Source: Vespula vulgaris (taxonomy: Eukaryota > Arthropoda > Insecta > Hymenoptera > Vespidae). From it: DNA of 64,000 nt. The stretch lies in contig NC_066593.1 of NCBI RefSeq assembly GCF_905475345.1, positions 6,392,274 through 6,456,273 of the forward strand. The letters run 5' to 3'. The notes beneath the pieces are model-generated. The model ran no database searches, was not told where the DNA came from, and worked only from the letters and a program-made list of their open reading frames with translations. The position numbers and the translations under genes were made by a program. Of this stretch, positions 25,019 to 37,569 are shown one piece after another (position 1 is the stretch's first letter; every line of letters starts with the position of its first letter).

Positions 25019-25053
25019 TCAGTCGTCGTCGGCGGACGGTTCGCGTAGGAGCA
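25019..25053 (+). promoter_or_regulatory. Predicted transcription start (Inr TCAGTC) of the convertase gene
   Basis: GGCTCAGTCGTCG contains the arthropod initiator TCAGTC with A+1 at 25021, 539 bp before the convertase ATG. At +28 (25048) the sequence GGAGC matches only part of the DPE consensus, so the call rests on the initiator, the CpG island and position. AG|GTGTCT at 25054 could be a minor donor. Confidence 0.45.
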
Positions 25054-25431
25054 GGTGTCTCTTTTTTTTCCCTTAATTCTTCATCATCTTATTCCTCCTC
25101 TTCTACTTCTCACCTCGTTTGTTGCTCTCGCAGCTTCCTAATCTCCGTCGGTTCTTCCCGCACTCGAGCGGGATTTTCCCTCTTGCCAATCTTCTTTCTC
25201 CTCGTTACTCATCTACCTTCCCTTCTTCCTTCCTATCCTCATTGACATTCCATATGCATCGCGATCGACACTGAGAAGACGAAACGACGTTGTTTTTCGA
25301 CGTGATTTTTTCGTTGTGGCGACGGTGCTCGGCCTTCGCGTTGTCGGTGGCAGTGGTGGGTGGTGGTGGTGTTGGTGGAGGAGGATAGCGGTGGATAATA
25401 GTGATAAGGTGAAGTTGAAGTCATTGGCGTT

Positions 25432-25462
<31 letters not shown>

Positions 25463-25559
25463 GTTACCGCGCTGGTCGTGGAGCTGATCTTGCTGCCGTT
25501 GCCGTTGCAGAAGTGTTTTGTGGTGCTAGTGTTATCGGTAGTGACGGCGACGAGCTATC
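25021..25559 (+). other. 5' UTR of the convertase gene, with upstream start codons and a (GTC)n tract
   Basis: This is the inferred leader between the predicted start site and the ATG at 25560. It includes upstream ATGs (for example within CATATGCATCG near 25252), a (GTC)n run at about 25431-25461, and an internal acceptor-like GCCGTTGCCGTTGCAG ending at 25510. The acceptor-like site could receive a distant leader exon. Upstream start codons could dampen translation. A TGA lies in frame 15 nt before the coding ATG. Confidence 0.45.
25431..25461. repeat. (GTC)n triplet repeat in the convertase leader
   Basis: About ten GTC units. It lies in the predicted 5' UTR and so is probably not translated. 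Confidence 0.85.
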
Positions 25560-25721
25560 ATGTGTACTCGAAGGATTTTCGGACTGGCGTGTTTGGCTCT
25601 CCTGATGACTCTTCGAGACAGAGTCGGAGCTTACACCAATCAATGGGCTGCTCACATCGAAGGAGGACCGGAAGTAGCTAAGAAAGTTGCCGAGGATCAT
25701 GGCTTTCGATATCTCGCTGAG
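25560..25721 (+). CDS. Fur1: Furin-like proprotein convertase, first coding exon (signal peptide and start of prodomain)
   Basis: The product is a calcium-dependent subtilisin-like endoprotease of the secretory pathway that cuts precursors after paired basic residues. This exon encodes only 54 residues: a signal peptide (MCTRRIFGLACLALLMTLRD, then RVGA), followed by the beginning of the inhibitory prodomain (YTNQWAAHIEGGPEVAKKVA, then EDHGFRYLAE). The W-A-x-H-I-x-G-G and VAxxHGF pattern is diagnostic of furin/PC prodomains. The ATG at 25560 is the only in-frame start, because TGA lies five codons before it. The exon ends in phase 0 at a strong GTGAGT donor (25722), at the position where vertebrate furin genes also break (after HGFxxLGQ). 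The catalytic, P and Cys-rich domains are not in the window. The choice of Fur1 over other convertases is likely but not certain. Confidence 0.88.
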
Positions 25722-26080
25722 GTGAGTTCAATTCGTTTCATTTCATTGCTTCCCTTTCTTTTTTTCTTTTAATCTTCGTCTTGTTCATTACTTTACGTAT
25801 ACGTTCGCGTTTTGAAACGTTACAGGATTTTGTATCTCCTATTTGCTTTCCATTTTTCGTGTAGATAATTATGGAAACTCGTCGAAGTCGTTCATGTGTC
25901 TCGTAATTTCTTATTTCTGTTCGTCCGTGACATCTAATGACAGTAGTTAACATCGTCGATGTTAAGAGTGCGTTGAAAATTGCATTTCTTCGAGCGTAAA
26001 GTAGGTACCGAGTTACGACCATTCTGATATCGGCGAGAAACGATGATCGGCGAAGCTTTTACGTTATCACAGTCGTGTTT

Positions 26081-26117
26081 TGAAATTGAAATTGAAATTG
26101 AAATTGAAATTGAAATT
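26081..26117. repeat. (TGAAAT)n hexamer repeat
   Basis: About six perfect TGAAAT units, about 360 bp into the intron. Confidence 0.9.
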
Positions 26118-26548
26118 TCATTGCTTTGCTTTTCTCGATTAATCACAGTGCGATAAAAAAATTATTAAGAGTCACGAGAAAGGTGTTAAGAAATTAATAT
26201 AGTAGTTGGGAGATTAGATTATTATTATCGATGTGGAAGTATTTAAAGGTGATTCTCGTTGATAGCTCGTGTACTCGGCTCTGCGTTTAATTAATTCCCA
26301 TCGTAAAGGTCACCTTTTTCCAAGTCAATCGTTATCCTTGAATGGGAATCTGTTATTACGATCAATCGAGTTTCCGAGATGGATACGACGTTCGACGTTT
26401 ATCTCTCAACGATCCTACAGAATTTTCTTCTTTATCCTTTAAATTTTTAAATATAGCTTATTCGTATCGAAAATTATTCGTGCCTCGTGCTACGATCTTC
26501 GATAATCTCGCAAAGTACGATAATATCAGAAACTTCTTATCTTTATTT

Positions 26549-26581
<33 letters not shown>

Positions 26582-29500
26582 CGTTAGTTGAATCAACCTA
26601 TGTATCTCGGAAAAGCATTATCGATTTACGATCTCGAACTTGCCGATACAAAGGCGACACAGCTCTTTCGCAAATCGAATCTCTCTCTGTATGCGGAACG
26701 GATCCTTCAAAGTTCGATTTCAGCGAGAAATATCACGCTCGGTAATCGTGCGGTTTTCGATCAAAGAGTGAGTACGATAGAGAAAAAGAGAGAGAGAGAG
26801 AGAACGAGAAAGAGAAATATTCCAGTTTGCGAATCAAAGTTCCTTCGCCTTTTACCTCGTGACATGCAATATCGTTACGAGTTTCTTCTAGTTCCATCTT
26901 CGAAACTTCGAAAAAAAAAGAAAATGGTGAATTTTCCTTTTTCTTTTAATATAATCGATTATTTTTACAAAATCAATTGGATTCGTCGTTTATCGCGAGA
27001 GGTAATATTTTATTACGTTCTATTATCTTAGATTTTTCTTTTTGATAACACGTGCGATTGTTGAAAAAAAAAAAAAAAAAGCAAATCCTATCGAAGATAA
27101 AAGTAAAACTTCGAAGTCTTCCAAAGTTTAGCTTTGTATGTTATTATCGAAACAATGTAAAACGTTTTTCTCGTTTATCTCGTCTTGCATTTATATTCAT
27201 AAATGCGAACTTGCGGATAATCACTTTAGGTGATCTTCGAGATAAGAGGATTAATGTACAAGGAAAATGTTTCTCTGTCCTGTTCATGTTTCCGCGAAGC
27301 GACGTAACATTTATCTACTTATCTTTTTTTTTTCTTTTTGTTTTCTTCTTCTTTTTTTTCTTCTTTAAATCTAAGCGATAATCTTAATCGTCGTTCCAAT
27401 TTCGTCGTAACAATAACTAAGTTTTGTCATACGTGTACATATTTCAGAAACTCGTGGACATTCACCGTCTTTATCGTCGTAAAAACGTTCTTTTATATTG
27501 TTTCAGAAATTGAACGATAAGACCGCAAAGGTAGTTTCAACGATAAACTCGTCCTTGTTGTTCGTCGAGATAATAAAATAGATCGTAGCTTATCTAGTGA
27601 AACGAAGTAGCCTTTTCGAAGTGGATGGCTTGGTCGGCACAAATCTCGTTCTCCTGTTCGTTGACCGTGAAGGACATTGTTCCACTCACACATCAATGAC
27701 GAAGACGGAAATTAACCTTCGAAGGCAATCTCCTTTCCTTCCTTCATCATGCTAGATACTCGAACTCCATAGAATAAACGATGGAAAAGTTTGCTTTTGT
27801 TTCTTAGTCATAGAAAATATCGGATTAAGAAAATCATTGTTTGATATAGGAAAATGAAATTTCGATTGAGTTTTGATCGAAATTTTTTTTTTTTTTCGAA
27901 TGGACGCGTCACGCAATGAATAGATGAATTCGTTAAGCGACGAATGTGTATACGTACGAGGAGACCACGCGATCCTGAATTTTTCAATGTTTTTCACGGT
28001 TTGAGTTTCGAGTTATGTCACGATAAAATGCATCGAGTGCGACGCGTAAAAATTATTTCCTTCTATTGTAGCTGCCTGTAATTACGCGATTTCTCGTTGG
28101 ATTATTTCTGGAAATACATAATAATAAGTGTAATTAAAGTGACGTATCAAGGCACATATATGCTTGTACGTTCCTGGTACATGTTTATATAAAAGTAGTT
28201 ATAGCGATGTATCATCGTTTGTTTTTTTCAACTTTACGTTACAATCAATTATCGAATATCACTTCGCGATCATGAAATTGAGTTAAGTCGTATATATATA
28301 CATATTTTTTTTAATATAAGATAAATAATATAGAATTAATAACAAATGATCAAAATATAATACTATATAAATATTTCGAACGACGTATTTGCATTTTTTG
28401 TTGTTTTTTTCTTTTTCTTTTTCCTTTTTTTCTTTTTTAGATAATCATCAATAAACATGTACGTATGACCGTACGTATAAAAAACCATGTACGTATAAGT
28501 TAGCGTGTGACAAGGTCGAGATCTTTTATCCATTGTTTTTCTTTTCTGTACAACTTTGTAACGTCGAAATAACTGGTACTTTTCCTGTTATTAGGAATAA
28601 GAAGGCGTACGTACAAGGTTTGCAGAATTGTGTAACTGATAAGATTTCCACAAGCGCGTTTATGCATTTGAAAAATGTCGAGAAAATTCCCCCTTCTTTC
28701 CAAGATCGCCGGGAGAAAACCGTGCGGTAAATTCATATGGATTTTGTTATGTCTGCGTTGCTCGCTGATAAGAATGCGCATTTAATGTGATTTCGAAGAA
28801 ATGCTATTGCATACTGACGTTCATTCAAAATTTATAACTAGGGAAAATCATATAAATAACGATTTCATTTTTAAATTCGAACGATATTTTTTAACGTCGA
28901 CCGATAACGAAATTAATATTTAGGAAAAATCTTTTAAATGTTGAAAGATTGGATCGTTTACGAAACGTGAATATCATTCTTCATGAATCGTAGTTAATTT
29001 AATAATACAATGGATATTAATGATATACCGAGTACTATTGAAACGAGCTAATGTAATTGAACTGTGAATATGGCAGACAGTTACGTAACGAGAGATCAGC
29101 GAATGAATTTATGAATTCGTTACATTTATGTGTGGTGACTAAAGTTATACTCTCTCTCTCGCTCGCTCGCTCGCTCTCTTTTTCTCTATCTATATCTCTT
29201 CCTCGCGCGAACTTTTCTATACCATAAAAGAAGCAAACAAACTAGTCAGGTTTGACTAGAAGATCGACGATAATAGTTCTAAGGGGTGAAAGATTATCTT
29301 TCTGACGCAAATCCGAACGTTCGCAACATCGAGCGCCTTGCTGATCGCTTAAAAATCAAACGCGTTTGACCCACATTCCGAATTCAAAGATCATTGAAAT
29401 TGCAATATCGCAGGAAACAGTCGATATGCATAGTCATCCATAACGAAGATGTGTAAAGTATACGTGTTTTATTCTCCAAAGCATCGCTCATCGTTGAATG

Positions 29501-31017
29501 TTTTAATAGTTGACTCATGTGAATATGAATTCTGAGAAATATAGTGGTATTAAAAGAGTACACATTGGAAACAAAAAAAAAAGAGAGAGAGAAAAATGTA
29601 ATAACTGGAGTTACGAGAAATGCAAATATAATGCATAATTTGAATTATGAGTCATCCATTTACGAACAAGTAAAAATAGGCTACGAACACGACTAATAAT
29701 TTGATAATTTCGTAGAACATTAAAGCGACATGAATATCTTGTACTATTGCAAGACACATTCAATCGGCGTACGAGGATTTAACACCATTTGTTTTATCGT
29801 GCTAATAAAGGAATGTACTTTTGTGATTACGTATAGAAATCGATGAATCCATAGCAAGAATTAATCTGACGCTTGGTCTATCTTCGAACAAGGCATCATC
29901 AGATGTCACAAATCTACAGAAGACGACAGAAGAATCCCTCGGAGATTTTCTGATTTTTCGAACAGCTGCGATTCTTTCTTCTCTCGATTTTCTTCCTGCA
30001 CGAACTCTATCGGGCAAAAATTCTCACCGCGGATAAATGTTTCGTCGTATACTCCAAGATTTTCTACCAGTATTTCTTCTCCAAACTTTCGGAACTTCGT
30101 TAAAGTTTTGACGGGAAAACCGAGAAAGAAATGGGTAGCCGTTTAAATATTTTATGTTTACGTATTTCGATCGTTTTAATCAAAATTTTCATGGCCGACA
30201 TTTTACTTTTCGTATAACAGATATATAAAATTATTTTGATATTATTTAATGATATCATGATCATCTTATATCAGATAAATATTAGTAAATATATTGATAA
30301 TATTAGAAAATAAAATTAAGATCATTAAAATCTCGAATTTAAAAGGCAAAGAAACTAAGTTGTATTACAATGGGTATGTACTTACTATGCGAAACAATTC
30401 ACGGGTCGCATAATCGATGGTTGTATGCATTCGTGCTTTAAAGCTAGTTAAAGTTTACTCATAAAAGCATGTTGGAAGAAGCAGGCTCGTTAAACGCGAG
30501 CCATGCACGGATCGTTCGCCGTATTCCAGGTACATACATTCATTTGCCACCATCCAGCAAACGTTCATTTCCGTTATCAATTTGTTCGCATTATTGCGAC
30601 TTTAAAATTTGATTTACGATACATCGGAGATGTAGTACGACTGAAATGAGAAAATATGCTGTTTATGAGACTTTTCTTCTTCTTTTTTCAAGCATTAATT
30701 AATAATTTCTTGCATTTCGCGATAAATTGATCAAAAGAAAATGTGTACTTCTTCGTGAGTGTCACAGTACTCTTTTTATGCTTTCTTTGTTTATTTCTTT
30801 CTTCGTTAACAAACGTTAGCCTCCTTTCCTCATACGTTAAGAACGTGTAAGTAGATATCTATTTTTATTATTTGTTAAATTATGTTACGACATAGTCTGA
30901 ATCAGAGCTCGAATTGGACGATACGCATGGCCGATCTTCTCTCTCTCTCTCTCTCTCCTTCCCCTTCCCCTTCTCATTTCCGAGCTTCGACACCAGTTTG
31001 ATCCTTGCGAACGCAAT

Positions 31018-31039
31018 GTATATATGTATGTATGTACGT

Positions 31040-31070
<31 letters not shown>

Positions 31071-31145
31071 CATGTATGTATGCATGTATGTATGCATGTA
31101 TGTATGCATGTATATATGTATGTATATATGTATATATGTATGTAG
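31018..31145. repeat. (ATGT)n with a 12-bp higher-order unit
   Basis: ATGT repeats include several copies of a GTATGTATGCAT-type 12-mer at about 31063-31110, flanked by TA-rich variants. Confidence 0.85.
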
Positions 31146-32407
31146 CTATTTGAATCGAAGTGAAATTATTCGTTGAACGGCAAAAACGGGGAAAAGATTG
31201 GAACTCACGAAGGCTATCGAGTTCGCGCTTTCGTATAAATAAATAATCGATCGTATGGATAAACGAAGATAAAGCGACGCGAATATCGAATGGAAAAGTT
31301 CGATATAAAATGAATTAGATTTATTGTATACGAGCTGATTCTGGTTAGATTCGAAAGGCCGATGGTAATTTTGTTTGGAATTTTCCGAACGAAATTCAAA
31401 ACTTCTTTCTTCTCTTTCTCTCTCTCTCTCTCTTTTTTTTTTCAAAGGTTAGAGCTTTGGATACGATAAGGGAGGAATTTCGTATGCAGCAGCGACTACA
31501 CTTTATTATTCAGCGAATGTAATCGAATAAAGCTGGGCTACAACGAGAATTGATTGACTTCAGATCGAATTGTTAGCAGCTTTATTTAACTCGCACACGA
31601 GCTTGGCCATTTCGAAAAGTTGATAGTAGTGATTGGTTTGGGAGAGGGAAGGAGGGGAGAGAGAGAGAGAGAGAGGAGGATAGGTAATAAATTAAAAGCA
31701 ACTCGCTTTATTCTAGTCTACAGTGAACGTATACTTCGACAAGTTTCGATTCGATCTCGGAACGGCACTCTACGATCATACAAATACTGAATACTTTTTA
31801 GAAAAAAAATTTCAATGTAACGTACGTTATTGCTGTTGACTTCGATGTAACATCGTACGGGTTTGAAGGGGTTTTTGTTTACTCTGAAAAAAAATCTGTC
31901 GACGAAACATTTTTTCATTAACTGTATATTTAATACTTTTTCAATAGAAATGAACGTTAGATATCTTACAAATTAAATTTTATTATCACATCAAATATTT
32001 GTAGTATCCAATGTCTATATATTTTTCAAATTGACATTATATTAAAATATTGAAACGTTAGAATTTCTATCTCCTCTCCTTTGTTATTTATACATTTTAT
32101 TTCTTGCTCTCGTTAAATGATACTTTATATTGCGAGCAATTTTTTATGCTTCTTGAATAACACAAATAAAATATAAAAGATAATATCGGGATTGAGGATG
32201 AATAGATCGATGAGAAACGTTTTCAGAGATATTTGCAAATGTTTGAAGAATAAATTCGAGAATAGTGGTAACAGTGGCAAGTAGAATTATAGGAAAGTAT
32301 TCGATTTGTTTTGACACAGAACTCGGAAGGGAGATAACTCGACTATCGAGAGTATAGTTATAGGAATACTTGGAAAGTTGCGCGTGTTCCAGTGCAATGA
32401 ATCCTCA

Positions 32408-32533
32408 GTCCTCACCGTCACTGTCACCGTTACCGTCACCGTCACTGTCACCATCATAGTCGTCGTTGCCGTTGTCGTCAACGTCGACGAGGATGTCGTA
32501 GTCATAGTCGTAGTCGTAGTCGTAGTCGTCATT
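32408..32533. repeat. Paired hexamer repeats (GTCACC)n and (GTCGTA)n
   Basis: GTCACC/GTTACC/GTCACT units to about 32455 are followed by GTCGTT/GTCGTA units to 32533. Confidence 0.85.
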
Positions 32534-32957
32534 CGGAAACGTGACGGAGGGGTTGCTTCGATGTACCATGCACTCGAGTAGAAGTGCAGTTCGAACGATC
32601 CGTGCTTTCGTGCAAAGCGTTACACAAAAGAGCATCGTCTACCTACTCCCACCCTTACTCTTATGCAAAGCTACCCCATTCGTATATTTGTAAGTCGCTC
32701 CACCCTTACCACTTGGAAAGGAGCAAGCAAGCGAGTGGGAGAGAGAAAGAGAGAGAGAAAGAGAAAGAGAGAGAACGCAGTGCGTTAAGTGAACACTCGA
32801 GTTGGAACTAAACGCACCCTTTGTCTTTTACGGTTTCTTAGGTGCCCTCGAGAGATCAAGCGATCGAGCTGGAACAGACTGAAACTCAAAGTACTTACGT
32901 TTCTCTGCCTCTTCGCCGACCAAGAGATTTTCTCCTCTCCTCCTCCCCCACCTATTC

Positions 32958-33018
32958 CTTCTCCATCTCCATCTCCTTCTCCTTCTCCTTCTCCTTCTCC
33001 TTCTCCTTCTTCTCCTCC
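32958..33018. repeat. (CTTCTC)n hexamer repeat
   Basis: About ten CTTCTC/CATCTC units. Translated frames give Ser-Pro or Phe-Ser repeats that are unlikely to be coding. Confidence 0.85.
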
Positions 33019-33524
33019 TTGCCCTTCCCCTTTCTTTTCCTTTGCTACCATTCTCGACGTTTCCTTCTCCTTCCGATCCTCTTTCGAACGATCAACTAGT
33101 TCCAAGACTTTCTTCTCCCTTCGTAACTTTCGATAAAAAAGAAGTCTCCCTTAAAAATTCGTAGGTATGTATGTAAGTATAATACTTACGTATGTACATA
33201 TGTAGATAAGACAAGATACTACGTTTTCGAACCGTTTTCAACGATTAGCGAAATTGCCGATTGAAAAAATCGGACATAATTGACTAAGATTGGCACGAGT
33301 GTTTTTCTTTTCCAAGATTTTAGTTCGTATGTTATTTAAAGCGTTTCTTGATATTCGTAATTTTATGATTTAATTTTTATTTGGTCTTTTCTAGTTTTCT
33401 TCCTTCTTCCTTTTATTTATTTTTTTTTTTGTAAGATAAAACGAAGGAATATATACAACTTATGGAACTGACGAGTTTCGTGCGAGCTTTTCCGTGTTGT
33501 CGAGGATTGTGCGTGCCAATGATC

Positions 33525-33533
<9 letters not shown>

Positions 33534-33560
<27 letters not shown>

Positions 33561-33561
33561 A
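33534..33561. repeat. (GA)n microsatellite
   Basis: A short pure GA run. Confidence 0.85.
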
Positions 33562-36500
33562 TAAAAGGAAAGAATAGATTGACAGGGATGAAGAAAGAGA
33601 GAGAAAATGTTCAAATGGAAATACAGTAGCGTCGTTTGGTTTGAACGTGCATATTCATAGCGCTTCTTGTGGATTGTAACGTTGTGAATGTCGAGCCGCA
33701 GCTCTCTCGTTGTATTTTAACTGCCGTAGAAATACCTGAGCATCTTCTTTTCCAGGTAGAGAAAAGTGTTCTCGACCGTTCTTCTTTTCTTCGGTCGAGA
33801 ACCATCGTATCCTTCGGAAATGTCTACCTAAATACCTCTACACCTTTACTTTTCTACCTGTATGTGTTCATTCAATACGTAGAATCTTTTGACGCAACAT
33901 CGAGTTGCTTTTATTATATGGTCACCCTCCTCGTTTCGTCCATCTTCTATATTTTCCTCCTTTTTCTCCTTTTTTCTCCCTTTTTTTTCCCTTTCCTTTC
34001 CTTTCCTATTCTTTTCCTTTCTTTTCTTCTTTTTTTTTCTTCTTTTCTTTTCTTCCTTCCAGTGATCCTATAACGGATTTTTCTCGATGCTCGAAATTTT
34101 GTACATTTCCACAAAATGAGAAGAGAATGGAAGATATTAAAAGAATACACGATCAAATTTCGAGATAAAGATTGAAATCACTGAATAGCATTCTTTTCTG
34201 TTGCTACGTATAATATAAATAAATAAATAAATAAATAAGTAAATAAATTTTGAAAAAGGGAAAAAGTAGAAAAACAAATACGTATAAGATACGTTATCAG
34301 CGAAGTAACAATGCGTTATAGAGGGTTAACTTGGCAACGTCAATTGTGACTTTTTTATTTTCATGCATATCTCCCTCGAGTTGATGCGCAACGTCGAAAC
34401 GTGAATCAACGCGAGACGTGCGCTGAATAATCTATCGTCACAAGTTCAGTGTCTCTCGAGTTGACTTAACATATGTATGTACGCTTACCGATTCCATCCT
34501 ACAACATATAACTTTGAACCGAGCATCAAAATGATGAACGCTATCGTGATAGGTTCATCGACCTATCGTAAAAGAGTTCATCGAAGTATGTTTTTCTCAA
34601 TAAGTGTCGAAATATTCGAAATTAATAAGTTATAATCGAAATTATACTGAAACTGAACGGCAGCAGTAAAAAATGTTATATATACGGTCATATGTGTATA
34701 TATATTGTTTAAAATTATGTAACTTCATTTGAATCGAGCGAGGTAGATATTTTGCGAATAAATTTATTTCTCCTTTTCGTAATATTTCAAAATTGAAAAT
34801 TAGTATCCGGTTTATGCTGGATACTATTTTTAGGAAAATAGTGCAATAGTTTATCGTTGCGTTTGAACGTTATAAACACACGACGAATTTATTACAACTT
34901 TATTAATATTTCATAACTTTTTGGTTAAACCGTATAAGGTACTTCAAATGGTAAATGAATTTACATATATAGACATATGCAGAGCCGTAAAAGATATAGA
35001 CATATTTTTACGATAAAACTCGATAAAAACCGTGTCCTATATGTACGTTTCACGTGGGTGATTACGATTGTTAAAGGTTGGCATTAACATTATCTTGTCG
35101 ACAGTTATTATAAAAATTATACGGACGTCAATTCCATATATCTATATATATGCTATGACTCATAGATCATTGCACAAAGCAGTTTTCTGACCTACGCGAT
35201 CACCATTGTCTAAGCAAAGCAAGAATTTAGATAAGATATAACTACACACACGCATACACACAGTAACCTTCGTTAATTCATAAAAAAAGAAACACATGAA
35301 TATAAAAATTAATAGATGTTTCATAAATATGAAAAGATAAGAAAAACATTATTTTTTATTTTCCATCGTTCAATCGTATCAAAAACAAAAATAAGAACAA
35401 TTATGTAAGATGACACTTGTATAAACGACTTTAATATCCATAAATTATAACTATTGTCATAGATATCAGCGAAAAGAAACGCAATTGTATTTTAGATTCC
35501 AAGTTTCCGACAATTTTAGCCCATTGCTTCGAGTGAAACGTCGAGACGAGGATTGAAAGAGCAAATAGACTTTTATCTTATCAGTAAAATTCAAATGAAT
35601 AGTTTACATTAAATCGGTCTCACGAAATGAAATGGATTTTTTTTTGTTTTTTGTTTTAAACAATGTATTTGATATATGATTTTGGCGAGTAAATAATGTG
35701 CTTAATTTTTTTTACTTTTTATTAGCAGCATGCGGATCAAAACAATTATTGATGTCTCGATAATTGGATACCTTCTTCTTTTTGTATCAAATATATTGAT
35801 AAAAACAAATCTATAGGATCGTAGTGTATTGCATTCGGTATTCGTCGAATTAACTTGTCGAGAAAGAAATAATAGCTTTAGATACTGTTGTTCTTCATTG
35901 GGAACAATAACCTGTGATCGACAGACAAGTAGGCATCTAACAATAGAATCATATTCTCTGAGATAATAATGCTGATGGTACAATTTGTTTGGAATATCAA
36001 AATATTACGAATAATATTCGATTGAAAATATCGAGGATAACGATCACAATGATATTACAAATAAGGGGGAAACATTTTATGGCGCTTGAAATATTATAGG
36101 TGGATACGAATCTGAGAATTGACAATGAGCTTATGTCGAAGACGTAAAAAGAAAAAAAAAATAAGAAAAAATATAAATTTCTATAATATATCGAACTGTT
36201 TTCTTCGCAATTGGTTATCGCAAACGAATCCCACAATTATGGTTCACACGGAGGTAAAAATCCTCACCATGTAAATTAATCATTCGTACGAGGTGTAATT
36301 AAAATAGGCGTCGTTTGTTCCCCTCTCAATTAATCACAGTTCAATTAGCCATATATTTCAGTTTGTCCTTTATAAACCGAAAATAACGTAATGAAATATA
36401 ACGTCATAAATGCCAAGAGAAACGAATGCGGCCTGGTGCATATAATTCAATGGACGTATAGATATTGTATATACATATATACAAACATAAGTATATAAAT

Positions 36501-37048
36501 ACCTGGCATTTTTAAGCGACGGTCAATATTTGGAATCATATATTTACGCTCCTGACAAATAAACGGCAATCTCTTCAGGGTATACAATACAGGATGCATC
36601 AAATAAAGTGACAATCAATTCGAAATTGTCTGTTTTTATCAGTGGTATTGGCAAATTTGGTTTGTCTTGTAATATTTTTAATTAAAATGGGTTTTTAACA
36701 ATTTCCTATAATACATACATACGTATATATATGTGTGTGTGTGTGTGTGTATGTTTATTTTAATAAATTGTTTGTTTTAATAATTTGATTAATTTTTAAA
36801 TAAATATACTAGTACTTCTATTATAATGACTTATATAGTTAATTTATATAGACATATATTACTCATATATATACATATAAATATGTATATATATGCATTG
36901 TGTTTCTAAAAAACATATAATGCATTGTGTATCTAAAAAATCGATCCATTTTCCTATGTTTTTCTCTTTTCATTTTCTTTTCTGCGTCACCATCTCCTCG
37001 TCAAATTCAAGTGTCAATGGCCAGGATGTACGTTCTCTTTTTCTCTCG

Positions 37049-37203
37049 AGGGTGACTACATCCTCCCTCGGCACTTTCTACCCCTCGCACGACTCGACTC
37101 GACCCGACTCGACTCGACATTGAGATGCGACGAAACGTTAAGGCAAATCTGCGGGAGAGTTTCGTGCCTGGAAAGATTCTTTTGGTACAGACTTTGCCTC
37201 GTT
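37049..37203 (+). other. Possible exon between an acceptor-like and a donor-like site, product unrecognised
   Basis: TTTTTCTCTCGAG ends at 37048 and GTGAGTGCG begins at 37204, so this 155-bp GC-richer stretch has exon-like borders. One frame is open across it (GDYILPRHFLPLARLDSTRL, then LRCDETLRQICGRVSCLERF). It does not resemble a convertase domain, and its middle is a (CTCGA)n-like repeat. It could be an alternative or non-coding exon, a cryptic exon or chance. Confidence 0.2.
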
Positions 37204-37512
37204 GGTGAGTGCGACGAAGACAGCCGAGAGAATCTCACGAAGAAGAGGAAAAGAGAGAAAGAAAGAAAGAAAAAGAGAGAGAAAGAGAAAGAGAAGGAGC
37301 ATAAGAGGAGGAGAAGAGAAAAGAGAAGGGAGGTCGATCGCCGACGAAGAGTAGTTTGACCGGTCGGAATTGTCTACTCTTTTCTACTCTCTGGTAGCAC
37401 GTAGTACGTATAAAGTGACTTTCAGGTGTTCATCTCATGGATCGAACTCTTCGATTTGACGACATTACGAGAGAAAAGGAGGAGAACGATCGGATCTCCA
37501 TTCGTTCGTTCG

Positions 37513-37569
37513 TTCTTCTTCTTCTTCTTCTTCTTCTTCTTCTTCTTCTTCTTCTTCTTCTTCTTCTTT
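37513..37569. repeat. (TTC)n triplet repeat
   Basis: About 19 uninterrupted TTC units after a short GTTC run. Confidence 0.95.

Larger units (their letters stand above)
24880..25721. other. CpG-rich island over the convertase promoter and first coding exon
   Basis: Starting with a GTGC/GCGC run at about 24890-24916, CpG density and G+C rise sharply and stay high to about 25700. This covers a predicted start site, the 5' UTR and the first coding exon. Such islands over first exons are common in low-methylation insect genes. The sequence before the initiator has no TATA box. Confidence 0.6.

Noticed and set aside
31405..31460. Long CT/T tract ending TTTCAAAG followed by GTTAGAG, considered as a ratchet point
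   Set aside because: AAAG is a poor acceptor end and GTTAGA a weak donor. The pyrimidine tract is simply a microsatellite.
32800..32845. TTTACGGTTTCTTAG followed by GTGCCC, considered as a ratchet point
   Set aside because: The acceptor half is good but GTGCCC is a poor donor.
32378..33105. Open frames giving Val-Thr, Thr, Ser-Pro or Gly-Glu repeats
   Set aside because: They come from the hexamer repeats at 32408-32533 and 32958-33018 and do not look like real proteins.
36585..36650. Short inverted repeat GACAATCAATTCGAAATTGTC
   Set aside because: It is short and isolated in AT-rich DNA, with no flanking duplication or further structure.
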